DNA of 64,000 nt from Escallonia rubra (GCA_033065855.1 JAVXUO010002322.1:508501-572500), one strand, 5' to 3'. Positions 1-12,283 are shown, counted from the stretch's first letter. Notes: generated by a model not told the origin, from the letters alone. Made by a program: numbers and translations.

Positions 1-689
1 GGGTACAACAATTAATTGTTTCAGTACCGTGGGCGGTAATGATACACAGGGGTCACACGATTCAACGATGTGGCAGTACAAGGACAATAAAAAGACAGTC
101 GTATCAACACACTGCAATTCACGATCGCAACTTCAACGAATTGACCGAACAAATAAGAAATAATTCAATCAAGCGGAAATCAATTATAGGTGTCAGCGTA
201 AAAATCAACGTATAAGCAGCATTATATACGAAGGACGAAGGGTATCAATTTCATAGAGGCAGATGTAATACATGTAACCCTTACCTCAAATTTATATAAT
301 AGTCTTTACCAAATTGCGATCGCTTCCGAAAACCTCAAAACCTAGATATTATAATTAACCCACTTACGTTAAAATCTTAACAATCACAATTCTAATATCA
401 TCTAATTCATCCTTATAATCAAAAGTGGGTTCAAGAATCTTACCAATTTTGCACAGAAGATTGCAATCCTCCAAAACCCTAGTTTCCTCCTTCTTCTATT
501 TCTCTGTAACCAAAACTGAATATATCGTAAACTGACTTGGCTAGCCCTTAAAAGTCTCTAAGTTTGATAAATAATTAAAAGACCCCTAAGTATTCATTAC
601 TTATTCTAAAATACCCCAAAAATAATTAAATTTACAAAGATACTCTAAATATAACCATAATTTAATTACTAGTTATTTGGGATCTTACA
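1..689 (-). mobile_element. Ty3/gypsy-type LTR fragment, cut by the window edge
   Basis: Read on the minus strand, this block begins TGTAAGATCCCAAATAAC at 689. It continues through AT-rich stretches with the wording typical of plant chromovirus-type LTRs: repeated '...GGGGTATTTT...' phrases and a purine-rich GAGAAATAGAAGAAGGAGG stretch. The far end and any partner LTR lie outside the window, so length and target duplication cannot be judged. It has no coding part. The family call rests on remembered LTR style, not on a match to a named element. Confidence 0.45.
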
Positions 690-1526
690 GTTTGTTTGTC
701 TCCAAAATTCTAAGTGTTCTGTTGAGCAACATTTCGTTCCATTTGTTGAGGCAGGCTATCCACTAAAGCCAATCTTGGTTGACGGTCCGAGATTGACGTC
801 TGACTTAGGGTTAGCTTTGATACCATCTTGTCCAATTCCTCGGTGATGTGTTAAGGAGCATCTTTCTTATTGGTTTGTGACAAAATTCCACTAAAAGTGG
901 ATCACATGAATTATGCTCATCATATCCCACTGATAGTTGATCACATGAATTATACTCATCATATTCCACTGATAGTGGATCGCGGATTTTATGGCTTAGA
1001 ATTAGGGGTTAATTGATTCTTCTTGTGTATATAAATACATGTTCTTTTCAATGTAAAACACACACAGAAAACATTCAGTTAATTCTCTTTATGTCTTCCT
1101 TTATCTCTTCTCTTTATTTTCTTAAGACGATGAGATGCTTATTACCTTGAAAGCATCAACAATTCAGAGAATGAGAATTGCCCATGAATGTGATGATACT
1201 CATCCCTCGGTGATTACGGTGATGAAATGAGATAGCTTTGCGTTGATATTAAAATGGTAGAAACCGATCTAAGGAGAAGAAGAGGAAGTGTTGTGAGGTT
1301 CTCCACATGATAAGCCAGTTCAAGCCCATTCCTTGAGACCCCATAACTCTGCTGCTGTGCTTTCTTGGGTTTCCAAATTGTTTTGTACTAGAGTAGTAAC
1401 TAGCGCCCATACCCGAGACCCCATGGCTCTGTCGCGGTGTCGCCAGGCTCGTTTTATCCTTGGTTCACTATTGAGTGAACAACGTCCTTTTACTTGCTAC
1501 TAGTAAAGCAGGCGATGCCACATTTG
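690..1526. other. Gene-free stretch with a short tandem repeat
   Basis: I see no gene here. About 888-980 holds roughly three imperfect copies of a 40-45 bp unit containing CCACTGATAGTGGATCACAT and ATTATACTCATCAT. A TATATAAATA string at about 1029-1038 follows it. The phrase GAGACCCCAT plus 'ctctg' occurs twice (about 1336 and 1419). The last 8 bp are the target duplication of the next element. Confidence 0.5.
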
Positions 1527-1730
1527 TAGGGGTGCAACTTGGGCCAGGCAACCCGTGGACAACCTGTACCAGCCTGCAAAAATATGGACATGGACTTATT
1601 TTTATAGTAACCGTGGTGGACATGGGCTTAAAATTATGAGCCCGTGAAAAATATGGGCTGAACATGGATAAAGGTTTCTGAAAGCCCGTCCAACCCGTCT
1701 AACTATTGTATTATATAAGTTAAAATATAT

Positions 1731-1781
<51 letters not shown>

Positions 1782-2404
1782 CCTTTAGTTATTAAAAACT
1801 GTGGATCATATAAGTCTATACAATTTCGACCATCAAACTCCTAACCTAATATAATACTATTTCTTTTTTGTACTTTCTCAACTCTCAGCCCTTACTTCGA
1901 CAATGTCAAAGCCTCAAAGCCAAAGTTATGCTCATATTCTTGTCTTATTATTCTGAACCAGGTTGAGCGACGGTTTTCAATTGTTGTTCATGTGTTAGAG
2001 ATCTTTGAAGACTTTTCTTTTTCTACTTTATTTCTTATTATAGGATTAGAGACTCTTATCTTTTTCTCTCTCAATTTGTCCCAAATATTTATTTTCATGC
2101 TTATATACAAGTTCATTTTGAGACTTTAATGTACTTTTTTTCATTTTCACAACTGAATTGTAGAGTCAGATGGTCCATGATATATTTTGAATTTGTTTTA
2201 AAAAAAAAAAGTAATTCGTAATTATGGACAACCCGTGGATAGCCTGCGTCCAGCTCGTGTCCACCAAAATTTTGATGTGCTTGGCGTTGACACATATTAT
2301 TCGGCCCGTACATGGGCTGGGCTGGACATGGGCACGACTTTTGAAGAGCGGGCTGGTCGTGGTCTAACCTTTGGGCCCGTCCAGCCCGCCCAAGTTGCAC
2401 CCTA
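1527..2404. mobile_element. Non-autonomous hAT-type element, 878 bp, complete ends
   Basis: The ends are inverted copies, TAGGGGTGCAACTTGGGC on the left and GCCCAAGTTGCACCCTA on the right. An exact 8-bp duplication, CACATTTG, flanks them at 1519-1526 and 2405-2412. An 8-bp duplication with a T/CAGGG terminus is the hAT signature. Subterminal regions repeat GCCCGT and GGGCTGG phrases in opposite orientation. The middle holds a (TA)n run (about 1737-1777) and no transposase. It is therefore a deletion derivative or large MITE, and the exact duplication suggests it is not very old. Confidence 0.85.
1737..1777. repeat. (TA)n microsatellite inside the hAT-type element
   Basis: About 20 uninterrupted TA units in the middle of the element at 1527-2404. 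Simple repeat, likely variable in length between individuals. Confidence 0.9.
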
Positions 2405-2412
2405 CACATTTG

Positions 2413-4439
2413 AATCAATACTTTGAGGTCAACAGTTTGAGTCTCGTTGCTACAGGAGCATTAAGTAATTTCTTTGGTCTGGATGGTAAGGGGAAGAACG
2501 GTACAATTTACTTCAGTTTTGAGGTCAAAACGAAACGCAGTACATCGATTTGCGAAATTTTGAACCGAACTGAACTCAATCAACCATCATTAGTTTGGAC
2601 AGTTCGGATTAAACGGTATGAATTGATCAGTTTGGACTAATATTAGCTTTTTTAAAGTTTCACCTTTCCACAGCTACTATTCATTTCAAATATTACACAA
2701 AAACAAAACCTTATAATTTAGATACATTACAATTCTATTTTGATATTATTATTCAACTTCCATGTATCCATATTAAAATAAAAACGGGTATTATTTCAGA
2801 GTTGCGAAAGTAAAAAAAAAAAGTAAAGTATACCTTTCTACCGATATACCGAAGAGAATGAGAGAAATCAAGGTAGATTAAGATCTCGTCTTTCTTTTCA
2901 TTTTTTGCTTCCAATGTTTTGGTTTGGCTGACTGCTCTTAATCATGTGTACATAAAAAATAATCAATATGTAAAAAGAAATTTAACATATCATGTACCGA
3001 TTCGGTTTGTGGTCGATTTGAAAATATTGATCAATGAATCGAACGAAGCCTCAGTCAATATAAGAAAATGTAAATCCAAACCATTAATTATTTTACGATT
3101 TAATTAAATTAAATCAGATTCATTGGTTTGAACAGTTCAGTACTCCCTTGAGTGAATGGTGCAAAAATGCCAATTCCCACACACCCCCGCCCCACCACAA
3201 CCCCCAACAAACAACCTTCATGAGAATCAGCACTCTCACGTGTGTGCTCCTTATTTAATGGCACAAGGAAGTGTTATGGCAGACGACGATCCATATAACA
3301 TGGGCCGGTCAGCCCATAACGTCGTAATATAAAACGAATCCACCGCCACCGGTGGAGGCACGTCTGGTATCACTAGAAGCTACAAGGCCACAAAAATTGT
3401 TCCAACCCACTCCTTCAGCGACAAACAAATTATCAATTTTTATTTTATTGGTGACACCTTTGACGGCACTTTTAACAATGGCCAAAAGACAGTAAAATAA
3501 TCACTAAACATGTGTAGTGACGGTTTTGTGCTACTGAAAAAGAGAACAATCTCGCCTAATAATATCGTACCTTGTTTTACTTTTTAGAAAATTAAATTTG
3601 AAAATTTTAAATTACTACTATAATTGACTCCTTCTTCAATTAGAAAATAACGATGAATAAGATAGTGAAGTCAATTTTTTTATTACTATAATCCTATAAT
3701 TTTGTAAAAGGACAACTAGAGAAATTTCAACAGAACAGAGGGAGTCATAAAAAACGTTTGGCATTTTGAGCAATAGTGACGAACACTAATTAAGTCATTT
3801 TTTTAAAGTAAATATTTTGAATTAGAGGAAACAGTAAGCTACTATGTAAAGTTTTTGAAAAGTAGAAGTTGTTCAGTCAAATCACCACCCACGATCATCA
3901 CAACACCAACCATCATAACCCACAACTACCAACTTCAACATCTTCGTGATTACTCCATTCATCATATGTTAGTTGTTCAACCAACCCACAATGAGATTTG
4001 GCGGTATCCGTTCATCACAGTCCATATCGGTGTTGATAAGGAAGAGAGGGAGGGAGAGGGAGAGAGAGAGAAGAGAGGGGGGGGGGGGGAAGGGAAGGAA
4101 GATGATTCCGGGAAGTTAACATGAAAGAGAATACGGGTGGGCTATATAGGTCTGGTGGGCGGTGACGATGGTAGTTCCTTTGGCAGCGTTGATGGTGGGC
4201 TATATAGGTCTGGTGGGCAGCAGTGGGGGCAACTCGTTGCTGGCAGTCCAAATCTTCTTGATGGAGAAGACGGGAAAGACAAGAGAAGACGGAGAAGAGA
4301 GGAGACAGATCTTCCATTTATATCAAATCCCGATAATATAAAATGCACCCAATAAAAATATACTCTATACAGTCTTTTAACGTGATCGCTAAACACATCT
4401 TAAAGTGTTGTAAAGCGTCGAATTCACCAAACAAGCATC
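2413..4439. other. Gene-free stretch, repeat-like
   Basis: No convincing gene. About 2485-3155 looks like an old inverted-repeat element (AAGGGGAAGAACGGTAC at the left, a related AAGGGAGTACTGAACTG on the other strand at the right) rich in 'cggttt/aaaccg' phrases, but I found no clean target duplication. Around 4040-4090 there is a GA-rich and then G-only run. GGTGGGCTATATAGGTCTGG occurs twice (4136 and 4195), a 59-bp tandem duplication. Open frames here are low-complexity. Confidence 0.45.
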
Positions 4440-4447
4440 CTCAATGG

Positions 4448-4711
4448 CACGGGTGAGCACGGTTCGCTCGGTTCGGTTTGGAAGCTGAATATAAAACCGA
4501 ATCGACCAACCTCGGTTTGAAAAAAAAAATCAAAACATGGTTGAACGGTTCCGTTTCTGCAAAAATTCGAACTGAATCGACTGATCCGAATGTACGGTTT
4601 GAAAAAAAATTAATCAAAAGATTGATTTTTAGATCGGTTAGAAAATAAACGGATTGGTTGGTTCGTTTTTCACAGTTGGATCAATTTCAACGGTTTAAAT
4701 GCTCACTCCTA
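4448..4711. mobile_element. hAT-type MITE, 264 bp
   Basis: The terminal inverted repeats CACGGGTGAGCA (left) and TGCTCACTCCTA (right) are flanked by the exact 8-bp duplication CTCAATGG at 4440-4447 and 4712-4719. The interior repeats 'cggttcggttt' and 'aaaccgaatcg' type phrases, as many plant hAT MITEs do. No coding capacity. Ends and duplication are both intact. Confidence 0.85.
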
Positions 4712-4861
4712 CTCAATGGATTGGAAGAAAACTTTTCTAAACAGTGATAGCAAAAGTAACTTTTACGGAGTATTACTTTTCTTATTCTCTTAACTTTAAT
4801 GATTTAATCAGAATATCTTTACTTACTCATCTTAAAGCATTGTACTAGTATTATTTTGTAT

Positions 4862-5020
4862 GTTTACGTACAAAAGTGAGGCTCTGTTTTAAAAGCAGCC
4901 ATGTTTTAAAAACTTGTTTTCAAAATTGGAAAAAAAAATGAAAACTGTGTATTAAACACGTTTTTTTCTCCAGTTCGTAAAGTTGGAGAAAAAATTGAAA
5001 ACCAAATGATTTTTAAACAG
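4862..5020. repeat. Fragment of the GGC/GGT...TTTGA(A)AC repeat family
   Basis: The stretch from 'ggctctgttttaaaagcag' through 'cagttcgtaaagttggag' strongly resembles about 37655-37780, inside a larger element of the same family. Other members are at 37233-38719, 46665-47731, 52198-52577 and 59028-59600. Boundaries are uncertain. Confidence 0.5.
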
Positions 5021-5554
5021 TTATAGTCAACTAGTTGGTTGGTTGGTTGGTTACAAATAAAGCTCTCATGTGTTTTTACCCTTTATCAATTGTAGCGAGG
5101 CTCTAAAATATGGAAACATGTTCCCTCAACTTCAATGGTTATATTAGAGATAAGATTTATCTATCTATAAAAGAGCCACCATCTAAATATCGTGAGATCA
5201 CTTCTAAATACCCAGAAAATTCAGTCGACGGAGAACACTCACCTCAGCTACGGTCATACTTTCTTATCCATAATTATAAATATCTTACCTCCTGAATTTT
5301 GCAGACCATCGTCACCAAATCAAGAGTGGATCGTCTTTGTTCAGCCTGCCTAGTACAGGGAATCCCGCTTTGCTAGACCCTTGTGGTGTTTTTGTCTCTG
5401 TAGTTAGCATTCTTTTGACCTATGGATGGGGTTTTCATCCTTCTTGTTGGGTGTTTTTCTTTCCGTTTGTACATTCCACTGTTTGATATATGGTATATAT
5501 TTTCTACTCTTCTGCAAAACAAAAAAAAAACCAAAAAAGATGTAAGGAAATTCA

Positions 5555-5864
5555 GGCCCGTACGCTTACCATATTCGTTTTCTGTTTTTAGCAATGATGA
5601 TGAAAAAGATTCTTTTTTGCGTTTACCATTTTCTGTTTTCGTTTTGGATAAAATTACTCAAATAGTAACAAAAAACTTAAAACACATAACAGGTGTATTC
5701 ACCTTTTTTCAATCAAACTTAACCCAGTATAAGAAAGAATAGCTAATTTTTTTTTTGTGAAAATAATAAAAGTACATGAATGGATTTTCAAACTGAATAT
5801 GAAAATCATGAAAATGAAAATAAAAAATAAAAACAGAAAACAAATATGATAAGTGTACGGGACC
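5555..5864. mobile_element. PIF/Harbinger (Tourist-like) MITE, 310 bp
   Basis: The left end GGCCCGTACGCTTACCATAT and the right end, GGTCCCGTACACTTATCATA on the minus strand, are imperfect inverted repeats of about 30 bp. They are flanked by the trinucleotide TCA at 5552-5554 and 5865-5867. A 3-bp duplication and a GGNCC terminus fit PIF/Harbinger, although TCA is not the usual TWA. The interior is A/T-rich and encodes nothing. Its right end abuts the U6 pseudogene. Confidence 0.7.
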
Positions 5865-5869
5865 TCAGT

Positions 5870-5963
5870 TTGTTGGTGTTCCTTTATTTATATTAGCATG
5901 GAACGATACAGAGAAGATTAGCATAGCCCTGCGTAAGGATGACACCCACAAATCAGGAAATAT
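5870..5963 (+). pseudogene. U6 spliceosomal snRNA pseudogene
   Basis: From 5900 the sequence follows plant U6 closely: GGAACGATACAGAGAAGATT, then AGCATAGCCCTGCGTAAGG and ATGACACCCACAAATC. The invariant ACAGAGA box (which pairs with the 5' splice site) and the AGC triad are present. The first ~28 nt, which should form the 5' stem-loop, are unrecognisable, and the stretch after 'aaatc' diverges from the 3' end. No plant USE (RTCCCACATCG) or correctly spaced TATA box lies upstream, and the oligo-T terminator is missing. I read it as a dead copy. U6 is normally about 102 nt and made by RNA polymerase III. Confidence 0.85.
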
Positions 5964-7260
5964 TTGTGTAATGTTGGTATCTTTGGGAAAAAGTTGTTGT
6001 CCGTGTCTATTTTTACGGGGAAAAACAATCCCCCTCGGGCGTAGAAAAGTAGTGGGGCATAAGCATAAGTGCAGGTAAGGCGCTGGGTGGGGTCCCACAT
6101 AAATCATAGACGAGGTGAATATACATTGTATTGTGGGTCATTCAAGTCAATCCAAAACAAAATTGGCACACTCGGGGCATAAAGCGACACGTGTCGCATA
6201 TGCAGTTTGCCGACAGCGTGCAACCACGTCAAGGACACGGGGGGCTTAACGGCCCAACTGACAACTCGGATGAAAAGTCGAGTCTGTAACGTTCAAGGGT
6301 TAACGGCAACGAGGAACGTTAAAACGTTTCCGGATTTGATTGGTTGTTGAATCCGGAAGTTAAGATGCGAATTAAATCAACTGATTGGCGTTGATTGATG
6401 GCATGTTTACCGGCCGTTAAGTAAACCTGAATCTTGAAATTGTTTTAAGTATAATCAACTTAAATACGTAAACGGTGTTTGAAATGGAAAGTATTAATTT
6501 AGCATGGCAAAATAACTAAATAATGTATTACGAATTAAAGAAAATAATTGATATTTACTTATATGTAATGGATAGTTTAATAATTCTTATAGTCAAGCTT
6601 AATTCTCCCTAATTAGATCATACCCCGAGAAAACGCGGATTTTACATTCAATCAATTACTTTTTCTCAAACGCTTCAATACCTTTTGTTTAACTCTTTTA
6701 TCAATCTAGAGTATATTCTCTAGTTTAGGATTTGCTTTTATAAGAACGTATATTTCAATCATTTCCGTATGTTGTGACTTGCATTTTTTGTTTGCTTTAT
6801 ATTGTTTATTACAGTTGAATAAGTCAAAAAGTAATCGATAAAGTTATATCTGTCGAAACGTCCTTAAAGAATATAAGGATTACTAAACACAACTAATACT
6901 AATGTGAGTATGACAATTTTTTTACTTCACGTGAGATTGGACTGTCTAAATTAGTGCGCGTACCTTATCCACAAAATCCTATATTTTATGTCTCTTTCTG
7001 CGGACAAAAAGATAGATTAAAGTCCGTTTCATAATTTAATGAACTCAGTGGACGTGGATGCCATATCCCAAAGAAAAAATGTATATTACTGGGGTGAGAT
7101 CCGATCCTTAGGGAAGGTTCTTACATTCTTTAGCAACGATTCACATGATTCAGCGACACTTTTTTAGCAAAATACAAAAGTCGGCAAGCTTTTAAAATTC
7201 AACAATTCTCTTTTATGCTTAGTCACGGCCTTCTCCAAGGCCAGCTTTCGCGGATCGCTA
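5964..7260. other. Intergenic region upstream of the PLD gene
   Basis: No gene seen. It contains a palindromic G-box (see 6184-6197) and long AT-rich stretches. Its last few hundred bases are the likely distal promoter of the phospholipase D gene starting near 7300. Confidence 0.5.
6184..6197. promoter_or_regulatory. 14-bp palindromic G-box
   Basis: GCGACACGTGTCGC is a perfect 14-bp palindrome around CACGTG, the core bound by plant bZIP (ABF/AREB) and bHLH factors. It lies about 1.1 kb upstream of the probable PLD transcription start. ABA responsiveness of PLD alpha genes is established, but the link to this site is inference. Confidence 0.35.
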
Positions 7261-7267
7261 TCCCCTC

Positions 7268-7275
7268 TATATTTT
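7268..7275 (+). promoter_or_regulatory. Probable TATA box of the PLD gene
   Basis: TATATTTT sits in a pyrimidine-rich stretch, about 30 bp before a plausible start near 7300. A 5' UTR exon (about 7300-7408) would follow and end at CACG|GTTAAGT. A 5' UTR intron would run 7409-7767, ending TTATGTAG, and rejoin 7 nt before the ATG. A leader intron is known in plant PLD alpha genes. The start point itself is inferred. Confidence 0.45.
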
Positions 7276-7774
7276 CCCCCCTCCCTTTCTCTCTCCCATA
7301 ATTCCGTGCTCACACTTTCTCACTCCATAGATCGGATCGAGATCGTCAGACTGGCTTGACCGGATTTCTATCGTCATTCTCGTGGTGAATCGGACGCCTC
7401 GTTTCACGGTTAAGTGTATGTTTACGTACCATCATTGTTAAATTGCGATCTGGATCTACTTCAGTGTATGCACACGTATTTACTACCGGCAAGTCGTGTT
7501 AATTGATAGGATTACAACTTGATCGGTCTTCGTAATTGGTTCAAGGGTTTTTTTGGTGCACTGTTCTCATCTGTTACTGTTTGTGTAAGTTGATACTTTT
7601 GTTTGGTCATTTGTTTTAGTTCGGATTTGGTGATAGTGTTTAGTCTCTCTGTGTGCGTGTGGGGTTTATGCCGGTTTAGATTCATTGTGACGAAGCTGAT
7701 ATGATTTTTAGCAGGAAGTGAGTAATGATGGCTTTTTGGTGTGTGTGTGTGTGTGATTGTTATGTAGGTGAAAG

Positions 7775-10700
7775 ATGGCCCAGATTTTGCTTCATGGAAC
7801 TCTACATGTTACGATCTTTGAGGTGGATAGGCTGCACGGTGGAGGCCGTGGCGGGCCGCGTATCTTCAAGAAGGTATATACATGAAACAAGTTGATCTGG
7901 ATTGTATCGAATTACATTGTAGTTGACTTTTTTTTGGGGCGGAAAGGAGAAAGTGCTTCATGTTGTTTGTCTGTAACAGTAATTATTTAGTGCCTACTAG
8001 ATGGTGCTTCCTGTTTTCTGAAGCTCATTGTTTTCGGAGTTCGAATAACAGTTTACTTTTGTTTCTTAACCGGCTATATACCACGAGATGTACAGTTCTG
8101 GGGTTGTTTTTCTTTCCCAATTTATATGATTGATGGCATTAAACAATATGAGTATGCCTTGGAAGTTCAGATTATGGTGCCACTTGCATTGATGGCATTT
8201 AATACCAGTGTATTGTTTTGTCAAATCGTACCACTATCTGTAGCTAATTAGATTTTTTGCAGTCTCTGATCTTGGGTCACAACTTTTGGTTGTTATATCC
8301 CCTTCTTTATAGTTCCTCGCTTGTAGTATATACACATCCTAACATAGGTGGTCTGCTCCAACTGTCGTATGGCCTTCCGTCTCTCTAGCCATTCAGATCA
8401 TGATATGCATGTGTAATCTGCATAGGAATACATGCATAAATACATGCAAGTACTGGAGATTGATATACCTTGGAATTCTTGAATTTTGTCGTAATATTGT
8501 GTTATATGCCACTAGGGAAGGAAAAAAGCTTCGTCAAATAAGAGGAAATATGACAGGTTATGCTGAAGTTAATAAGTCTTTTGGTGCTTTGTTGTTACTC
8601 TGCTACTTGGTGCTTTCATGTAAATGCTACCTAAGTTATTCGTAATTATTGATGGATGTAGATGAGAAATCCAGTTGCCTTTGCTATATGCAACTGCGAC
8701 GGGTGAGAAAGCATTTCTGTACTTTCTCTTGCGATCCTTGCTAGGAAGAAACGTGTCACTGTCTGAGTCTTTTTGGCAATTGAGAGTACCCAAAAGGACA
8801 TTAGTACTAGGTTACGACATTCTACAGGCAATCCCTCCCTCTTTTCCAAGATATCTCAAAATCTAAACTACTGGTTTTTAGGACCTGTGGGTAACTGGTA
8901 GGTTATTCATATTAAGATTTTCCTGAAAGTGCTTTTCCCCTCCACTGTTTTAATACACTTCTTTGGGTTCTGAAAAACAATGAAATTCTGTTGTTGCTAT
9001 CGTATATCCAGAATTATCCATAATTTTGTGAAAGGGTATTAAATTGTCCAGACTCCAGACAATGGCACCCTCTAGTCCACGGCTGTCGTTTATTTAATTA
9101 TTTACCTTGCCGCAGCTGTGTCATATGTGCTTCAGCAATCCCACGGTCTCGGACTGCGCGGTGCAATGATCCCAGACGTGTAAATATTATTATTTAGTAA
9201 TTGAATCATGTAAAATATTATCTATAATGCTCCCGTCATTCTGCGAAGTTGTGCTATGTGTTTAATCATCAACTATGTGGTACAAAAAATTGACGTCTTT
9301 TCTGTTTGCTTTGGAAATTGACTTTTGAATTGAAGCAATTGTTTTGTTTGTAGGCTCATGCTTATGTTATAGATTGAAAATGTTATGAACTTTTTGACTA
9401 AGTTGTTTGCTTCACTTGCTTTTGCCTAAATTCATGAAGTGATTTGTGTTTGTTTCATGCTGCAATCTAGTTTTCTTAATAGACTATAGGCGCTAAAAAT
9501 TGATAGTTGAGTTCCTCTTTTGCAATTCATTGTTATTTAATGGCTTCATTTCATTTTGGTCTTCCTTGGTTCATGCTTCTCATTGGTGAATTGTCTTTTT
9601 AGCTGATGGAGAACATAGAGGAGACTGTTGGTTTTGGCAAAGGGACTCCGAAAATTTATGCAACCATTGATTTGGAGAAGGCTAGGGTTGGGAGGACCAG
9701 AATCATAGAAAAAGAGCCCAACAACCCTAGGTGGTACGAATCGTTTCACATTTACTGTGGTCATATGGCTTCTAACGTCGTATTTACTGTCAAGGATGCC
9801 AATCCAATTGGTGCAACTCTAATTGGTAGAGCTTATGTTCCTGTTCAAGAATTATTAGAAGGGGAAGAAGTGGACAGATGGGTTGAGATTTTGGATGGAG
9901 ATAAGAATCCAATATCGGAAGGTTCTAAGATTCATGTGAAGCTACAGTTTTTTGATGTTACTAGGGATCGTAGCTGGGCTCGCGGAATTAAAAGTGCAAA
10001 GTTCCCTGGAGTTCCATACACTTTTTTTCCGCAGAGACAAGGATGTCGGGTGTCTTTGTATCAAGATGCTCATGTGCCAGACAATTTTATCCCCAAAATC
10101 CCACTTTCTGGTGGCAAGTACTACGACCCTCACAGATGCTGGGAAAATGTCTTTGATGCAATCACTAACGCAAAACACCTTATTTACATCACCGGCTGGT
10201 CTGTTTATACCGAAATCTCCTTAATAAGGGACTCAAGGAGGCAAAAGCCTGGAGGTGACATCACCCTTGGCGCGCTCCTCAAGAAGAAGGCAAGTGAAGG
10301 TGTTAACGTTCTTATGCTTATTTGGGATGACAGAACCTCTGTGGGTTTATTGAAGAAGGATGGGTTGATGGCCACCCATGATGAAGACACTGATAATTTC
10401 TTTCGAGGTACCGATGTTCATTGTGTGTTATGCCCTCGCAATCCTGATGATGGTGGAAGCATAATTCAGGATTTACAAATATCTACCATGTTCACTCATC
10501 ACCAGAAGATTGTGGTGGTGGACAGTGAAATGCCAAGTGAAGGATCGCAGAGGAGAAGGATTGTGAGTTTTGTTGGAGGTATTGATCTTTGTGATGGAAG
10601 GTATGATTCCCCCTTCCATTCAATTTTTAGGACATTGGACACTGCACACCATGATGATTTCCACCAGCCAAATTTTACTGGGGCTGCAATCACTAAAGGT

Positions 10701-12283
10701 GGACCTAGGGAGCCTTGGCATGACATTCACTCCCGGCTTGAAGGACCGATTGCTTGGGATGTTCTGTTTAATTTTGAGCAAAGATGGAGAAAGCAAGGCG
10801 GAAAGGATATACTTGTTAACCTCAGAGAGATTGATGATATTATCATCCCCCCATCTCCAGTGACGTACCCAGATGACCATGAGACGTGGAATGTTCAGTT
10901 GTTCAGATCTATTGATGGTGGGGCTGCTTTTGGCTTCCCGGATACACCCGAAGATGCGGCCAAAGCAGGTCTTGTCAGTGGGAAGGACAATATAATTGAC
11001 AGAAGCATTCAGGATGCTTATATTCATGCTATTCGACGGGCGAAGCATTTCATTTATATCGAAAATCAATATTTTCTTGGGAGCTCCTTTGGCTGGCAGG
11101 CAGATGATATCAAGGTTGAGGACATCGGTGCGTTGCATCTTATTCCAAAGGAGCTTTCACTAAAGATCATAAGTAAGATTGAGGCTGGGGAAAGGTTTAC
11201 TGTCTATGTTGTTGTTCCAATGTGGCCCGAAGGTATCCCCGAGAGTGCATCAGTACAGGCAATATTAGACTGGCAGAGAAGAACGATGGAGATGATGTAT
11301 AAAGATATTGTTCAGGCTCTCGAATCTAAAGGGATTGTGGAGGACCCAAGGGATTATTTGACTTTTTTCTGCCTTGGTAATCGGGAGGTGAAGAAGAGTG
11401 GAGAATATGAACCTCCAGAGAATCCAGAGGCAGATTCAGATTATGTGAAAGCCCGGGAGGCCCGTCGCTTCATGATCTATGTTCATGCCAAGATGATGAT
11501 AGGTAAGTGGAAGCCTACTAATGTCTACGATACAATCTCTGGTCTGACAAGATTCATGTAAATTTTACTTACTTTTGATTTTGCTTTATGCTAACTACAA
11601 AATCTGATATCGATGCTTGAACTCGTAAAAGAAGTTCTGATACTGCATTACACTTTGAAATCCCAAAAAGGCTTTCACGTTGTTTCTATACTATGTTCTT
11701 TAACAGAGTAGCCTTAGTTGTAAACTTGTGCCTTTTTATACTGGCCAAGCATTACCACATGGTTAAGGTGGGCAGCACCACCACAAGGGGATGTCGGCAT
11801 GCACATACATGCATACAAACTGCTAATCACGCTACCCTGTCCTTTGCAGTTGATGATGAGTACATAATAATAGGGTCTGCCAACATCAACCAAAGGTCGA
11901 TGGATGGTGCCAGAGATTCTGAGATAGCTATGGGAGCATATCAACCATATCATCTATCAACCAGGCAGCCAGCAAGGGGTCAGGTTCATGGATTCCGAAT
12001 GGCATTATGGTATGAACACCTTGGCATGCTCGATGACACCTTCCTGAAGCCCGATAGCGTCGAGTGTGTCCAGAAGGTGAATCAGGTTGCGGACAAGTAT
12101 TGGGATCTCTATTCAAGTGAGCGTCTTGAACATGACCTTCCTGGTCACTTGCTCCGCTATCCTGTTGGAGTTGCAAGCGAGGGGACTGTCACAGAGCTTC
12201 CAGGTACCGAGTTTTTCCCTGACACCAAGGCGCGGGTTCTTGGTGCCAAGTCTGACTACCTTCCTCCCATCCTGACCACCTAA
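7775..12283 (+). CDS. PLD1: Phospholipase D alpha (PLD alpha 1-like), three coding exons
   Basis: Hydrolyses membrane phospholipids such as phosphatidylcholine to phosphatidic acid and the free head group, in cytosol and at membranes, feeding stress and ABA signalling. Coding exons are 7775-7873, 9603-11502 and 11850-12283 and give 810 residues, exactly the length of Arabidopsis PLD alpha 1. Exon 1 encodes [20 protein letters not shown], the start of the N-terminal C2 domain (about residues 1-130). Both catalytic HxKxxxxD motifs are intact: H333-K335-D340 (HQKIVVVD) and H661-K663-D668 (HAKMMIVD). The family motif [13 protein letters not shown] is present. The intron at 11503-11849 splits the second HKD motif between I667 and V667/668. 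The C terminus [10 protein letters not shown] is typical of the alpha class. AATAAA at 12363-12368 is a possible poly(A) signal. Nothing is broken, and the assignment is very secure. Confidence 0.97.

Noticed and set aside
6091-6101. GTCCCACATAA, like the plant USE of snRNA genes
   Set aside because: It lies downstream of the U6 relic, mismatches the USE at its end, and no snRNA follows at the right distance.
11693-12283. Open frame starting in the PLD intron
   Set aside because: Its first part is intron sequence read through; only 11850-12283 is coding, as PLD exon 3.
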